NCBI GenBank assembly: GCA_958295485.1
Contig: OY282354.1
Coordinates: 3,434,042 to 3,498,041 of the forward strand
From: an uncultured Gammaproteobacteria bacterium
GTDB taxonomy: Bacteria > Pseudomonadota > Gammaproteobacteria > Eutrophobiales > Eutrophobiaceae
Length of the DNA stretch: 64,000 nucleotides
Direction: 5' to 3'
Positions 1-8,326 of the stretch are shown here, one piece after another (the first letter of the stretch is position 1; every line of letters begins with the position of its first letter). Under the pieces are notes generated by a model. That model did not search any database, was not told where the DNA came from, and saw only the letters and a program-made list of their open reading frames with translations. The position numbers and the translations under genes are program-made.

Positions 1-106
1 AGGGGAACAGCACTACAGAAATCAGGATAAACGCGCCCAGCGCAGAGGCGAACAGGTCCAGCGCGGACATGCTGAAGATATTGACTTCTTTGCTGCGTGA
101 CTTCAC
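1..106 (-). CDS. MotB/ExbD/OmpA-type partner protein, N-terminal fragment (cut by window edge)
   Basis: Only the first 35 codons lie in the window. The likely start is the GTG at 104-106, because a GAGGAG-type ribosome site sits just upstream; the internal ATG at 68-70 is less well placed. The fragment is a short basic N-terminus followed by SALDLFASALGAFILISVV, a single N-terminal membrane anchor of the kind seen in MotB/ExbD-like partners of MotA/TolQ channels. It is the last visible gene of the FHA module and would pair naturally with the TolQ-like protein at 5254-6009. The role is inferred from the anchor and the context; the periplasmic domain lies outside the window. Confidence 0.6.
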   Translation of the reverse strand, partial: MKSRSKEVNIFSMSALDLFASALGAFILISVVLFP

Positions 107-121
107 GAGACGCTCCTCGAA

Positions 122-1486
122 TCAACCGGATACCCTTAACTCGATATCCCCGATGTCAACCATGTCGCCGGGACTTATTTTGACCGGCTTGAAGGGAAAA
201 CATTGCGTTCCGTTCAGGGTGGTTCCATTGCTCGAATTGAGGTCTTCGATAAAAACATCGCGCCCAGTACATGAAAATCTGACATGCCGCTTTGATACAC
301 GTTTATCATCAAGCGTCTTATCCACCAACAGATGATGGCGACCCAACGTAAAACCTCCCCGTTCTCGGTCCAACTCCTTGTGACGCAACAGAATTTTGAC
401 GGGCCGGCCCTGTTTATCGAATCCCGCGAGCGCAATACGGGTTGCGCCGGTTCGATCACCGCTGGCCACCAATCCGTGCCCCAATTGTCTGGACAGCCGA
501 CTTAGCGGTTCAAGCATGTCGCCGGCAACTCGAACGAGCGCTTGCCTGGGTTTCCTCAGCGCCAGCCCCAGGGCCAACAGGGTTAATACAGAAAGCAAGA
601 TCACAAACGTATTTTGCAAGCCCATGCGTTTATGTACTTCCTCGACTTGCCGACTGGCTGCCGCCGCGTCTTGTTCAGCTTTCTCGGCTTTCTCTCGTGC
701 CTGTTGCGCTTCCTCTTTTGCCGCCCCTGCCTGGCTCTCAGCGGCGGGGTCTCTTTCCCTCACCTCTTCTGCAGCCCCGGCCGTCGAAGGGTCGGCTGCG
801 CCACCAGTAGCAACACAAGGCGAGTCGTCCGGCAGGAATTCGACATTGCGGGCGCGCAACAGACCGATCGATTCGGCAATATGAGAGCTCCAGTTAACTC
901 CCGGCGTAGTTTGCCTTGGCCCCGCTGTATTGATGCCTATCACCCGCCCGCAGCCGTCAAAAAGCGGGCCACCACTGTTGCCCAAACTGATTTCAGCATC
1001 ATGCTGCAAGGCGATCACCTCCCAACCTACCGGATGACCAGAGAAAATACGACCTAACACACCCGACGTTACCGTGACATCCAATGCCAGGGACGCTAAA
1101 TCTGCCGCGCCCGGATACCCCAGGGAAAACACCGGGGAACCCTTTTCGGGTTCGCCGGAGAGTAGTCTGGCGGGTGGGAGTGTCAGGCCCGGCGCGCGAA
1201 TAACAGCCAAGTCCTTTGTAGATGATTCCCACACGATTTCCGCGGCTTTTTCACCGCCTGAGAATTCGGAAATAACGTAGAGAGCGCGGCTGCCACCGGT
1301 CACGTGCTGGTTGGTCAGGACATCGCCATTGGCGTTAATGATCGTGCCTGACCCCATACTATTGTCGTCTGCATTGAAGATGCGCACGACACTGCGCTCA
1401 ACCTGGCTGAGATCAAACCCATGGAGCGGCGCGCCCAGACTATACAGGCCGATAATCATCCACCAGTGACATAACCTGTAGCGCAT
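122..1486 (-). CDS. Trypsin-like serine protease with C-terminal FHA domain
   Basis: 454 residues. A signal-like N-terminus is followed by an HtrA-like protease domain with an apparently intact triad: His61 in LTNQHV, Asp92 in KDLAVI and Ser171 in LGNSGGPL. An Ala/Glu-rich coiled coil follows at about 237-287, then one membrane segment (about 293-310) and a C-terminal FHA domain (about 385-450) with GRHH, SKRHVRF and SSNGT. FHA domains bind phosphothreonine. The expected topology is a periplasmic protease with a cytoplasmic phosphopeptide reader. Its ATG abuts the TGA of the preceding gene, so the two are translationally coupled. It is probably a membrane sensor or effector of the local phosphorylation circuit; its substrate is unknown. 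Confidence 0.85.
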   Translation of the reverse strand: MRYRLCHWWMIIGLYSLGAPLHGFDLSQVERSVVRIFNADDNSMGSGTIINANGDVLTNQHVTGGSRALYVISEFSGGEKAAEIVWESSTKDLAVIRAPGLTLPPARLLSGEPEKGSPVFSLGYPGAADLASLALDVTVTSGVLGRIFSGHPVGWEVIALQHDAEISLGNSGGPLFDGCGRVIGINTAGPRQTTPGVNWSSHIAESIGLLRARNVEFLPDDSPCVATGGAADPSTAGAAEEVRERDPAAESQAGAAKEEAQQAREKAEKAEQDAAAASRQVEEVHKRMGLQNTFVILLSVLTLLALGLALRKPRQALVRVAGDMLEPLSRLSRQLGHGLVASGDRTGATRIALAGFDKQGRPVKILLRHKELDRERGGFTLGRHHLLVDKTLDDKRVSKRHVRFSCTGRDVFIEDLNSSNGTTLNGTQCFPFKPVKISPGDMVDIGDIELRVSG

Positions 1487-3325
1487 TCAGGCAATACGCA
1501 CCGTGAATTCCAGGTTGCCTAATTGAAGACGGCTGCCATTACCCAGCGGCTGCCGAGCGCCTTGCGCGACCTGTAGGCCGTTCACAATCGTGCCGTTGGT
1601 AGAGCCCATATCCTCAATCATGACCTGTTGCGAAACCAGGAAGAGCCGAAAATGCCGGCGGGATATTTGCTCGTGATTGATGATAAACGTCGCGGTTGAA
1701 GGACTCCGGCCCACTACGGCGCCGCCCGGGTCCACCAGGGACGCGCCCGGGATTTTCAGCGCAATCCGCTCTTTTTGCGGCGTGACGCCTTCGATAAAAA
1801 CATCGGGGGCATCGGCGCGCAGTTGGTCCCGGTCGGAGGCGTCGGACAACTCGGATTGCGCCTGGTCCAAGGCATTGGAGATTTCTTTCTTTTCCTGCTC
1901 CACGCTATGTAGTCGTTTACGTTTGGCGCGCATCACAAAAATGAGTCCAAGCAGTAAAACTCCACCGGCAATCGACGAATAGAGAAGGATTTGTTGCCTG
2001 GCGGCTTCGGCCTCTTGTCTTTCTACCTGCAGGGCCTGCTCTTGTTCCTGTAGGGCCAACTCTTTTTCCTGTTGCGTTTGCTCAAGTCGGCGTTCAGCCT
2101 CTTCCTTTTCCCTGCTCAAGGCTTCCTCTTTACGTTGCGCTTCTTCGGCCGCTGCCCTGGCCCTGGCTTCGGTCTCTTGCCTTTCCGCTTGCAGGGCTTG
2201 CTCTTTTTCCTGTAGGGCCAACTCTTTTTCCTGTTGCGCTTGCTCAAGTCGGCGTTCAGCCTCTTCCTTTTCTCTGCTCAGGGCTTCCTCTTTACGTTGC
2301 GCTTCTTCGGCCACTGCCCTGGCCCTGGCTTCGGCCTCTTCCCTTTCCGCTTGCAACGCCGCTTCCCTTTCTCTGCGCGCTTGTTCCAGTTGTTGCTGCG
2401 TTTCTTCTTCCAGGCTCAGGCATTCGGTCTCCACGACGGGCAGGGAGAGATTTGCCGAGGCCAGAAATCCAGCCAGCCAGGAAGGCGCAAGAGAACCCGC
2501 GCTACCCTGTTCCGTGGGGTCGATTTGACGAAACCCCTTCTTTTGTAACACGTTGACCCCGACCGCCTCGTAGCACCGATTCAACAACGGCGCTCCGACT
2601 GATACTGGTTTGAATAAAGCATTGTGGACAATCAACGGGTATTCACCGCCGGTGGCGGGAAATTGTGTCACTGTCCCGGCAATTGACATAAACCGGTCCG
2701 GGTCTGCCGGCTTGAAATCGACCGCATACAGCGGCGCGGTCGGCTGGAGCGCTGTTTTTGCGAATTTCAATGCAGTCAAGCCGTGCCCATCTTCGGCAAT
2801 CTTGAGCAGCATGATGCCGGTTTTCTCATCTTGTTTGATTCCAGCTGCGGTAAAAACCTGTCCCCTGGAATTCGAGACCAGATACGACGCCCTGGTACGA
2901 AGCGCGCCCGAATAGATCAAAATATGGCCCTGGTCGCTGATACTGAACCCCGGCGTTTGACGGACGCCGGCATCTATCCCGTCTCTTACGATAACCAAGT
3001 GGTTTTTTACTGTCGTAAAACCGGCGGTTGTGTCGTCCGATACGTCGGGGGTATCTGCGGACGGCTCGGCTGTCTCCGGCGGCGTTTCGGTTGCATCCGC
3101 GGGCGGCTCGGTTGCATCCGCGGGCGGCTCGGTTGTCGCCGGCGGCGTAGCGGGCGCAGCCGCAGGCGGCTCGGTTGTCTCTGGCGGCGTCTCGGTTGCA
3201 TCTGCGGGCGGCTCGGTTGTTGCCGGCGGCGTAGCGGGTACAGCCGCAGGTACGTCAGTGTCAGTCAAGCCTGCAGGCGCATAGAAAAGGAAAATGGACA
3301 ACGCAATCACTATAAAGGTATTCAC
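1487..3325 (-). CDS. Degenerate trypsin-like protein with coiled coil, membrane anchor and FHA domain
   Basis: 612 residues with the same plan as the next gene: signal peptide, a Pro/Thr/Glu/Ala-rich repeat region (about 24-95), a trypsin-like fold (about 103-300), a long charged coiled coil (about 305-440), one membrane segment (about 443-463) and a C-terminal FHA domain with GRSPST, SRRHFRLF and GSTNGT. The protease domain looks dead: the His, Asp and Ser positions are occupied near Tyr138, Gly170 and Val243 (PVSVGAPLL instead of GNSGGPL). The coiled coil holds a 54-residue unit duplicated in tandem, which is a 162-bp in-frame duplication. It is likely a pseudoprotease that regulates or scaffolds its active neighbour; this role is inferred. 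Confidence 0.8.
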   Translation of the reverse strand: MNTFIVIALSIFLFYAPAGLTDTDVPAAVPATPPATTEPPADATETPPETTEPPAAAPATPPATTEPPADATEPPADATETPPETAEPSADTPDVSDDTTAGFTTVKNHLVIVRDGIDAGVRQTPGFSISDQGHILIYSGALRTRASYLVSNSRGQVFTAAGIKQDEKTGIMLLKIAEDGHGLTALKFAKTALQPTAPLYAVDFKPADPDRFMSIAGTVTQFPATGGEYPLIVHNALFKPVSVGAPLLNRCYEAVGVNVLQKKGFRQIDPTEQGSAGSLAPSWLAGFLASANLSLPVVETECLSLEEETQQQLEQARREREAALQAEREEAEARARAVAEEAQRKEEALSREKEEAERRLEQAQQEKELALQEKEQALQAERQETEARARAAAEEAQRKEEALSREKEEAERRLEQTQQEKELALQEQEQALQVERQEAEAARQQILLYSSIAGGVLLLGLIFVMRAKRKRLHSVEQEKKEISNALDQAQSELSDASDRDQLRADAPDVFIEGVTPQKERIALKIPGASLVDPGGAVVGRSPSTATFIINHEQISRRHFRLFLVSQQVMIEDMGSTNGTIVNGLQVAQGARQPLGNGSRLQLGNLEFTVRIA

Positions 3326-3348
3326 GACACTCCCCCCACTATTATTGC

Positions 3349-4290
3349 CTACCGGCTACTATTGAATATCTTATTTACCATCCTTGCGAAAACAGACCCC
3401 TGGCGTTTTCTTACCCGGTCAAAAACGTCCTTTTGGATACGAATGTTTTGACCGCCTTCTTTCAAACCTGGCAGTTCAGTCAGCGCTTCCATCTCTGCCA
3501 GCGCCGAATGCAGCGAATGCGCTTCATGGCCGACCCTGTAGGCCAGCGCCGTCGTATTGTCCTGATTTGGCGCCGCCGCGGCCGACACGCGGTCAAGCAA
3601 GGCGCGTACCATCTCTTTTGCATTGCCCTCATGGATTTCGATCTCGGCTGCCAGCGTTTCCCCGGACAAGGTTTCAAGACCATCGCTGGCCAGTAATACC
3701 ACGTCGCCAGCCTTGAGTTGATAGCCATTATCGGCTATCTGAAGCAAAGGAAGGTCTTCGCCGACAAGGGCCGACCGGAGTTGGTGAATCCTGGGATCGT
3801 TCAGGGCTTCTTCCTCGGTCATCCTGCCCAGTTCGACCAACTCTAACAACAACGGCCGCATGGAATGATCTTCATTCAGCCTGTGCAGGCAACCATCCCT
3901 GAACAGCCACAATATGGAATCACCGACGCTTGCCCAATAGAGTTTATGTTCGAGAACCAGCGCCGCTACCAACGTGGAACCCATTTCAGACAAGGCTACA
4001 TCAGATTGCTGTTTCGCCTTGATTGCTTCGTTGGCGGCGTCAATGCCGGCCCTGAGGTTATCCGCTACGCCGGCGGCTGCCTTGTTGAAACCTTCCCAGA
4101 ACGTCTGGACCGCCGTGTCGCTCGCAACGGCTCCCCCGGCATGACCACCCATGCCATCGGCGAGGATAAGCAGCAACCGGTCACCTCCTGCATCGTTGTC
4201 GGCCAACAGGATAATTGAGAAACTGTCTTCCTGGTAATCACGCCCCCCCTGGATTTGATCTCCAGCCACCCATTGTTCGATGGTGTTCAT
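3349..4290 (-). CDS. PP2C-family protein serine/threonine phosphatase
   Basis: 313 residues. PP2C motifs are in order: RDYQEDSF near the N-terminus (metal-binding Asp22), LADGMGGHAGG (Asp45), ASVGDS, LLASDGL and PNQDNTTALAY. These carry the acidic residues that bind two Mn/Mg ions and remove phosphate from Ser/Thr. No membrane segment or signal peptide is visible, so the protein is cytosolic. It lies between two FHA genes, two bases after one and 23 bases before the next, and would erase the phosphothreonine marks that the FHA proteins read. No kinase is visible in the window; one is expected beyond the left edge. Confidence 0.9.
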   Translation of the reverse strand: MNTIEQWVAGDQIQGGRDYQEDSFSIILLADNDAGGDRLLLILADGMGGHAGGAVASDTAVQTFWEGFNKAAAGVADNLRAGIDAANEAIKAKQQSDVALSEMGSTLVAALVLEHKLYWASVGDSILWLFRDGCLHRLNEDHSMRPLLLELVELGRMTEEEALNDPRIHQLRSALVGEDLPLLQIADNGYQLKAGDVVLLASDGLETLSGETLAAEIEIHEGNAKEMVRALLDRVSAAAAPNQDNTTALAYRVGHEAHSLHSALAEMEALTELPGLKEGGQNIRIQKDVFDRVRKRQGSVFARMVNKIFNSSR

Positions 4291-4292
4291 AA

Positions 4293-5003
4293 TTACCTGC
4301 TTTCATACTCTTCCCAATCGAATTGATCACAGCACAGGGGGACAAACAGCAGCAACGTATCTCCGATGGTGATTTTGGAGAACCCTTCGAGTTCAGTCGG
4401 TGTCAGGACAGGGGCGCCTTCCAGGTAAGTCAGATTTTTTCCGACGCCGTGTTGCAGGTAAAACTTCTTGCCCCTGGGGTCATAGGTGATGGTCGAGTGT
4501 CCGTAGCGGGAAATCAGTTCGTCACCAAAGTCTACGCGGATGCGTTCGCCTTGGTCTCGCCCTATCGAGTTCGAACCGTTCCCAATAGTCAGAACGTTTC
4601 CCTTGCCCGGTCCCTGCACTACAACCAACCATCCGACAGGCGGATCATCCATTGCAATATAAGATTCAGGGCGCGCCTCTGCGATTGACGATCCGACGTC
4701 TGCCTGCGCCTTTTTCGCTCCCGGCCGATATACTCTGGTTTTACCATCCCGGTTTGCATTGGCCATGGCAGCGCCTTGCTTCCGGGCGTCCAGCGATGCT
4801 GACCTTGCCAACACGGTCTTGGCCTCATAGCCCGACAGCTGGCCGACATCGGCGCGCTGCCCGTTGCCGGGGCCGCCCGGCGCAGCCGTTGGAGAACGCC
4901 CGGGTACGGTGCGGTCATCCCGTTGAAACTCGTCCCCGAAAGAACTTGCTTTTTTTGTCTTTACTTCAATGATATTTCCATCAGCATCACGTTTTATCGG
5001 CAT
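4293..5003 (-). CDS. FHA-domain protein with disordered N-terminus
   Basis: 236 residues. Residues 1 to about 110 are polar and low in hydrophobics, with TVPGRSPTAAPGGPG and several Thr/Ser sites that could be kinase targets. The C-terminal half is an FHA domain with a variant core: IGRDQGERIRV, then SRYGHSTI in place of the usual SRxHA, then GVGKNLTYLEG in place of SxNGT. The start is firm because AGGAGG lies six bases before the ATG. No membrane segment is present. In type VI and other kinase/PP2C/FHA systems such proteins act as phospho-switch adaptors; here that role is inferred from the neighbours. Confidence 0.82.
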   Translation of the reverse strand: MPIKRDADGNIIEVKTKKASSFGDEFQRDDRTVPGRSPTAAPGGPGNGQRADVGQLSGYEAKTVLARSASLDARKQGAAMANANRDGKTRVYRPGAKKAQADVGSSIAEARPESYIAMDDPPVGWLVVVQGPGKGNVLTIGNGSNSIGRDQGERIRVDFGDELISRYGHSTITYDPRGKKFYLQHGVGKNLTYLEGAPVLTPTELEGFSKITIGDTLLLFVPLCCDQFDWEEYESR

Positions 5004-5253
5004 GATTCCTCCTATGGGCGTCTGTCGAACTTAATATCATCGGCAGAATAACATAAATCCAAACTGCGGTTTTCCGCATCCTGGTTCAATAACATTATGA
5101 GACAGGCACAGGGACAGGCCCCATGACGGCAAGAGCAGATAACCTCCCGTCACAGGTTAGTAGGGGCAACCCCCCCGTGATTGCCCATCAATAGGGCAGG
5201 CGCGGGGCCTGCCCCTACGGATGTTGGGGTAAACGCATACTTTCAGGTTGCTG
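5004..5253. other. Intergenic stretch with a GC-rich inverted repeat
   Basis: This 250-base gap splits the FHA operon. It contains an inverted repeat at 5160-5218 with arms GTAGGGGCA and TGCCCCTAC enclosing a C-run, AT-containing centre and G-run. The sequence resembles the 52-bp units at 48.6-49.3 kb (GGGGCAA then CCCCGCGCCTGCCC). No gene was seen. It may form a transcript hairpin, but no T-tract marks a terminator. Confidence 0.6.
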
Positions 5254-6009
5254 TCAGGTTTCATATAGTCGGTTAATCAGGTTATCCAGGCAATATTGCC
5301 CAACCTTATTTAATGAGGCTTCTTCCATGCCTTGAACAACATGCAACGCAAACATCAACACGGCTGACTGCAACAGCGCCAGCAGGGTTGTATAAAAGGC
5401 CACGCCAAGGCTTTGGGTAAGTTGTTTCAGCAAGGCGGGGTCCTGGTAGTTTTGGGCGCTGCCCGCGTCACTGAGCGCCAATGCGATGCCGACGACGGTG
5501 CCGATGAAACCCAGGGTGGGAATGAGCCAGACAATGTATCTCAAGGCATTATATTTCAGTTCAATCTCGTGTTGAAACAATTCCAGGCTGGAATTGAACA
5601 TGCTGTTTGCCTTATCGATTGCGCCACTGACTTGAAATTGCAGGATACAGCGGGAAAGCAGCCGTTGCATGAAGCAGGGTTCCTCCGCCATTGTCCCCTT
5701 CACGCGCTTGTACAGACTTCCCAAGTCCTGTTTGCGCAGCAAGGTCGTATCATCTTCGGGCAGCAGGTTCTTGTGAATTTGCAGTATTTCCTTGTTGGTC
5801 TGAATATAGCGCACCACCAACTCGCCCGCCCCGATGAAGAATACGATCCACATGATGTTTTGCACCGTAACGGGGTACGGCAGGGACCGGGAGTTCCGGT
5901 CTAATAGAAAATCCGCGAAAAATCCCTCGGGTAAAACCGCGCTCATCAAGCCGACGAATATAATCCCCGCTAATATCGCGCCTGTGAAAATAGTCATTCT
6001 CTGGTTCAT
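5254..6009 (-). CDS. MotA/TolQ/ExbB-family proton-channel protein
   Basis: 251 residues with four predicted membrane segments, at about 5-27, 45-68, 156-180 and 198-222. The segment LIPTLGFIGTVVGIALAL matches the conserved MotA/TolQ/ExbB core, where the third helix lines the proton path. Family members form rings that use proton or sodium flow to move a MotB/TolR/ExbD-type partner. The likely partner is the protein that begins at position 106. The presence of such a motor pair in an FHA/PP2C operon suggests that the module couples phosphorylation signals to work at the envelope. What is moved is unknown. Confidence 0.82.
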   Translation of the reverse strand: MNQRMTIFTGAILAGIIFVGLMSAVLPEGFFADFLLDRNSRSLPYPVTVQNIMWIVFFIGAGELVVRYIQTNKEILQIHKNLLPEDDTTLLRKQDLGSLYKRVKGTMAEEPCFMQRLLSRCILQFQVSGAIDKANSMFNSSLELFQHEIELKYNALRYIVWLIPTLGFIGTVVGIALALSDAGSAQNYQDPALLKQLTQSLGVAFYTTLLALLQSAVLMFALHVVQGMEEASLNKVGQYCLDNLINRLYET

Positions 6010-6020
6010 GATGCCCCGCT

Positions 6021-6422
6021 CTAATCAGTCTCGTCTAATGCAATCGGTTCGCCCGTGTACGGGTTGCGCGCCACCCCCTGGCTGGCATCCAGTTGCTCTT
6101 CCTGCTTGACGTTTGACGGGCCGGCATCTCCTTCACTCCTGTTAACCTCTAAGCGGGAGATTTCGGCCAGCAGGCGTTGAACACTGACTTCGACCTCGCC
6201 AAATCGAACCCGCCCCCCGGCGCTGACAAAATCCTGGGTTATCTTGCGCCATTGACCATTTTCATCGATGAAAGTGCCGTTCGTGCTGGCGCAGTCCGTA
6301 ATGTAAATCTGCCCGTCCGGCACAGGGATCAATTCCGCGTGTCTGCGCGACACCGTCTCATGTTGCAAGGTAATTGCAACGGAGGCATCACGCCCAACGG
6401 TGTAACAGGGAACTTTGGACAT
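6021..6422 (-). CDS. Small FHA-domain protein, first gene of the signalling operon
   Basis: 133 residues, almost entirely one FHA domain. GRDASVAITL, SRRHAELI and CASTNGTFI give the canonical Arg, Ser-x-x-His and Asn-Gly phosphothreonine-binding residues. The C-terminal 40 residues are polar (LEVNRSEGDAGPSNVKQEEQ). It sits at the head of the leftward operon, 11 bases before the TolQ-like gene, with a 249-base divergent region facing the MBL hydrolase gene. It is probably a cytosolic adaptor. Confidence 0.85.
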   Translation of the reverse strand: MSKVPCYTVGRDASVAITLQHETVSRRHAELIPVPDGQIYITDCASTNGTFIDENGQWRKITQDFVSAGGRVRFGEVEVSVQRLLAEISRLEVNRSEGDAGPSNVKQEEQLDASQGVARNPYTGEPIALDETD

Positions 6423-6671
6423 AGCTTCTTATTTCGGAAACAAAACTTTTTCTGTCTTGTCAATTATTTGTCTTACGGCCCTTGCCTGCCATTGTGGTAA
6501 CCTGCCGCTTGCTGATTAATTTGCGCATGTCTCACCTCAAGGCATTACTGAACATAGCCATATATCGAGTGTAATATGATGGCAGGGAGGAAACAACGGT
6601 TGTTGCAGGGAGCAGGCAGGGAAAATATACTCTCACTTGGGAGACACTTTTAATAATAGAGGGCAACAGAG

Positions 6672-7622
6672 ATGGTGAAAGAATTTGCTTCCAAGGCGGA
6701 CCTTGGGGAAAAACAGGTGACATTCAGCCGGTTGGCGGATAATGCCTATGCCTACACGGCGGAGGGCGACCCGAATAGCGGGGTGATTGTCGGTGATGAT
6801 GGCGTCATGGTGATAGACACGCAGGCCACGCCGCTGATGGCTGGGCGGGTGCTGGAAAAAATCCGCTCGGTCACGGATAAGCCCGTTAAATACGTGGTAA
6901 TGAGCCACTATCACGCGGTGCGCGTGTTAGGGGCCAGCGCCTATGAGCCGGAGCACATTATTGCCAGTCGGGATACTTACGACCTGATCGTCGAGCGGGG
7001 TGAGCAGGATTGGCAGTCTGAATTCGAACGGTTTCCGAGGTTGTTCAATGGTTACGAAACCATCCCCGGATTGACCTGGCCGACCATTGCCTTCCAGGGA
7101 GAAATGACCTTATGGATGGGGAAGACGGAAATCAGGATCATGCAATTGGGCCGGGGGCATACCAAGGGCGACACCGTCGTCTGGCTGCCGCAAGAGCGGG
7201 TGTTGTACAGCGGCGACCTGGTTGAGTACGGGGCAACGCCCTATACCGGCGATGCCTACCTGCTGGACTGGCCGGCCACCCTGGACAATATCACGGCGCT
7301 GGACCCGGCTGCCGTCGTCCCGGGCCGGGGGGACGCCCTGACGACCCCTGAGACGATTAAAGCCGGCATCGGGGGAACCCGCGCGTTTATTACGGCCCTG
7401 TATGAGTCGGTCAAGGCCGGGAGGGCTGCCGGGAAGGATTTGAAGGAAATTTACCGGGCAACCGCCGCTGCGCTGAGGCCGGATTTCGGCGATTGGGTGA
7501 TCTTCGATCATTGCCTGCCCTTTGACGTCGCCCGCGCCTATGACATCGCCGGTGGGATGGCTGATCCGCAAATCTGGACGGCCGAACGGGACGCCGAGAT
7601 GTGGGAAGCGCTGGAAGGGTGA
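6672..7622 (+). CDS. MBL-fold metallo-hydrolase with altered metal motif
   Basis: 316 residues of metallo-beta-lactamase fold. The usual HxHxDH signature reads SHYHAVRVLGA, so the Asp and third His of the motif are Val and Arg. Later motifs are kept: GRGHTKGDTVVWLP, LYSGDLVEYG and the terminal VPGRGD region. This suggests loss or rearrangement of one metal site. I recall the same HYHAVRVLG form in related proteobacterial proteins, so it may be a family trait and not decay. No signal peptide is visible. It is followed 65 bases later by a DUF2783 gene, a pairing that suggests one transcript. Substrate unknown. Confidence 0.82.
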   Translation: MVKEFASKADLGEKQVTFSRLADNAYAYTAEGDPNSGVIVGDDGVMVIDTQATPLMAGRVLEKIRSVTDKPVKYVVMSHYHAVRVLGASAYEPEHIIASRDTYDLIVERGEQDWQSEFERFPRLFNGYETIPGLTWPTIAFQGEMTLWMGKTEIRIMQLGRGHTKGDTVVWLPQERVLYSGDLVEYGATPYTGDAYLLDWPATLDNITALDPAAVVPGRGDALTTPETIKAGIGGTRAFITALYESVKAGRAAGKDLKEIYRATAAALRPDFGDWVIFDHCLPFDVARAYDIAGGMADPQIWTAERDAEMWEALEG

Positions 7623-7641
7623 ACGTCGATGCGGACAGACC

Positions 7642-7667
7642 CCCCCTGACCTCCCTTTGTCAGGGGG
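7642..7667. repeat. Short palindrome of the CCCCCTGAC...GTCAGGGGG type
   Basis: A nine-base perfect stem (7642-7650 with 7659-7667) lies between the MBL gene and the DUF2783 gene. Close relatives of the same palindrome occur in each unit of the array at 54.7-55.3 kb and at about 60225. No T-tract follows, so it is better read as a dispersed palindromic repeat than as an intrinsic terminator. Confidence 0.55.
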
Positions 7668-7687
7668 AGAACCCAGGGTGATCATCA

Positions 7688-7891
7688 ATGGCGGGTAAAC
7701 TGCGGACTGAACCCGGCGTCGACAACCCGGATGATTTTTATGCCAGGCTGATCGACCTGCACGAAGGCTTATCGTCCGAGGAAAGCCATAAAATCAATGC
7801 CAAGGTGATCTTGATGTTGGCCAACCACGTCGGCGACACGGAGGTGTTATACGAAGTGCTGGAATACGTGCGGGAAAAGGGAACGGGTTAG
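7688..7891 (+). CDS. DUF2783 domain protein
   Basis: 67 residues. The pattern NPDDFYARLIDLHEGLSSEE followed by LMLANHVGD matches the small DUF2783 family, whose function is unknown and whose members are usually 60-75 residues. It is acidic and soluble. It follows the MBL hydrolase gene on the same strand and ends convergently with the cytochrome gene, overlapping it by four bases. The two plus-strand genes probably form a small transcription unit. Confidence 0.75.
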   Translation: MAGKLRTEPGVDNPDDFYARLIDLHEGLSSEESHKINAKVILMLANHVGDTEVLYEVLEYVREKGTG

Positions 7892-8319
7892 TAACCGCCG
7901 ATGACTTTCTCGAGCAAGGCGCGCCGGGTCTTCCCCGGGTCGACCACGGGGGTTTGACGGTATTCGCCGACTTCCGCCGCCGTATAGGGCTTGAAATCCG
8001 GCTTCAGTTGAGCGGCATTCATGGTATAGAGGATCCAATTCAACACGTCCGCCAATTCCTGGTCGGAGATGGGCGCGGAAGATGCGCCGGGCGCTTGGGC
8101 CAGAAATGCGCGCGCGGCGGGATGCTGCGCGAATTTACCCAGGTACTCGCTTAAATCCGGGACGCTGCCCGGGGCGCCCTTGCCGTTCACCTGGTGACAA
8201 CCGGCGCAATTGAGGAGGTAGTTTATTTCCGCGCGTTGCGCAGAGGCAGGGTCCATTTGTTCAACGGCAGCGCAATCAAACACGAAGAACGCGCCAATAT
8301 AAAACAGGGCCGCCCGCAT
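7888..8319 (-). CDS. Periplasmic mono-haem cytochrome c of the amine dehydrogenase operon
   Basis: 143 residues from the ATG at 8317-8319; a longer frame reaches back to 8448, but that part lies inside the light-chain gene. A signal peptide (ALFYIGAFFVFDC) precedes a single haem-binding motif, CAGCH, at about 38-42. It lies seven bases after the light-chain stop, at the end of the operon. The likely role is to accept electrons from the TTQ amine dehydrogenase and pass them to the respiratory chain, in place of the copper protein amicyanin used in some methylotrophs. It is too small and has too few haems to be the dihaem enzyme MauG. Confidence 0.85.
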   Translation of the reverse strand: MRAALFYIGAFFVFDCAAVEQMDPASAQRAEINYLLNCAGCHQVNGKGAPGSVPDLSEYLGKFAQHPAARAFLAQAPGASSAPISDQELADVLNWILYTMNAAQLKPDFKPYTAAEVGEYRQTPVVDPGKTRRALLEKVIGGY

Positions 8320-8326
8320 GAGATAA

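Noticed and set aside
2783-3451. 222-codon plus-strand frame rich in Arg, Cys and Gly
   Set aside because: It is the complement of the Pro/Thr-rich repeat of the 612-residue FHA protein.
7642-7667. Rho-independent terminator after the MBL gene
   Set aside because: The stem is strong but no T-tract follows, and the palindrome recurs elsewhere as a repeat.
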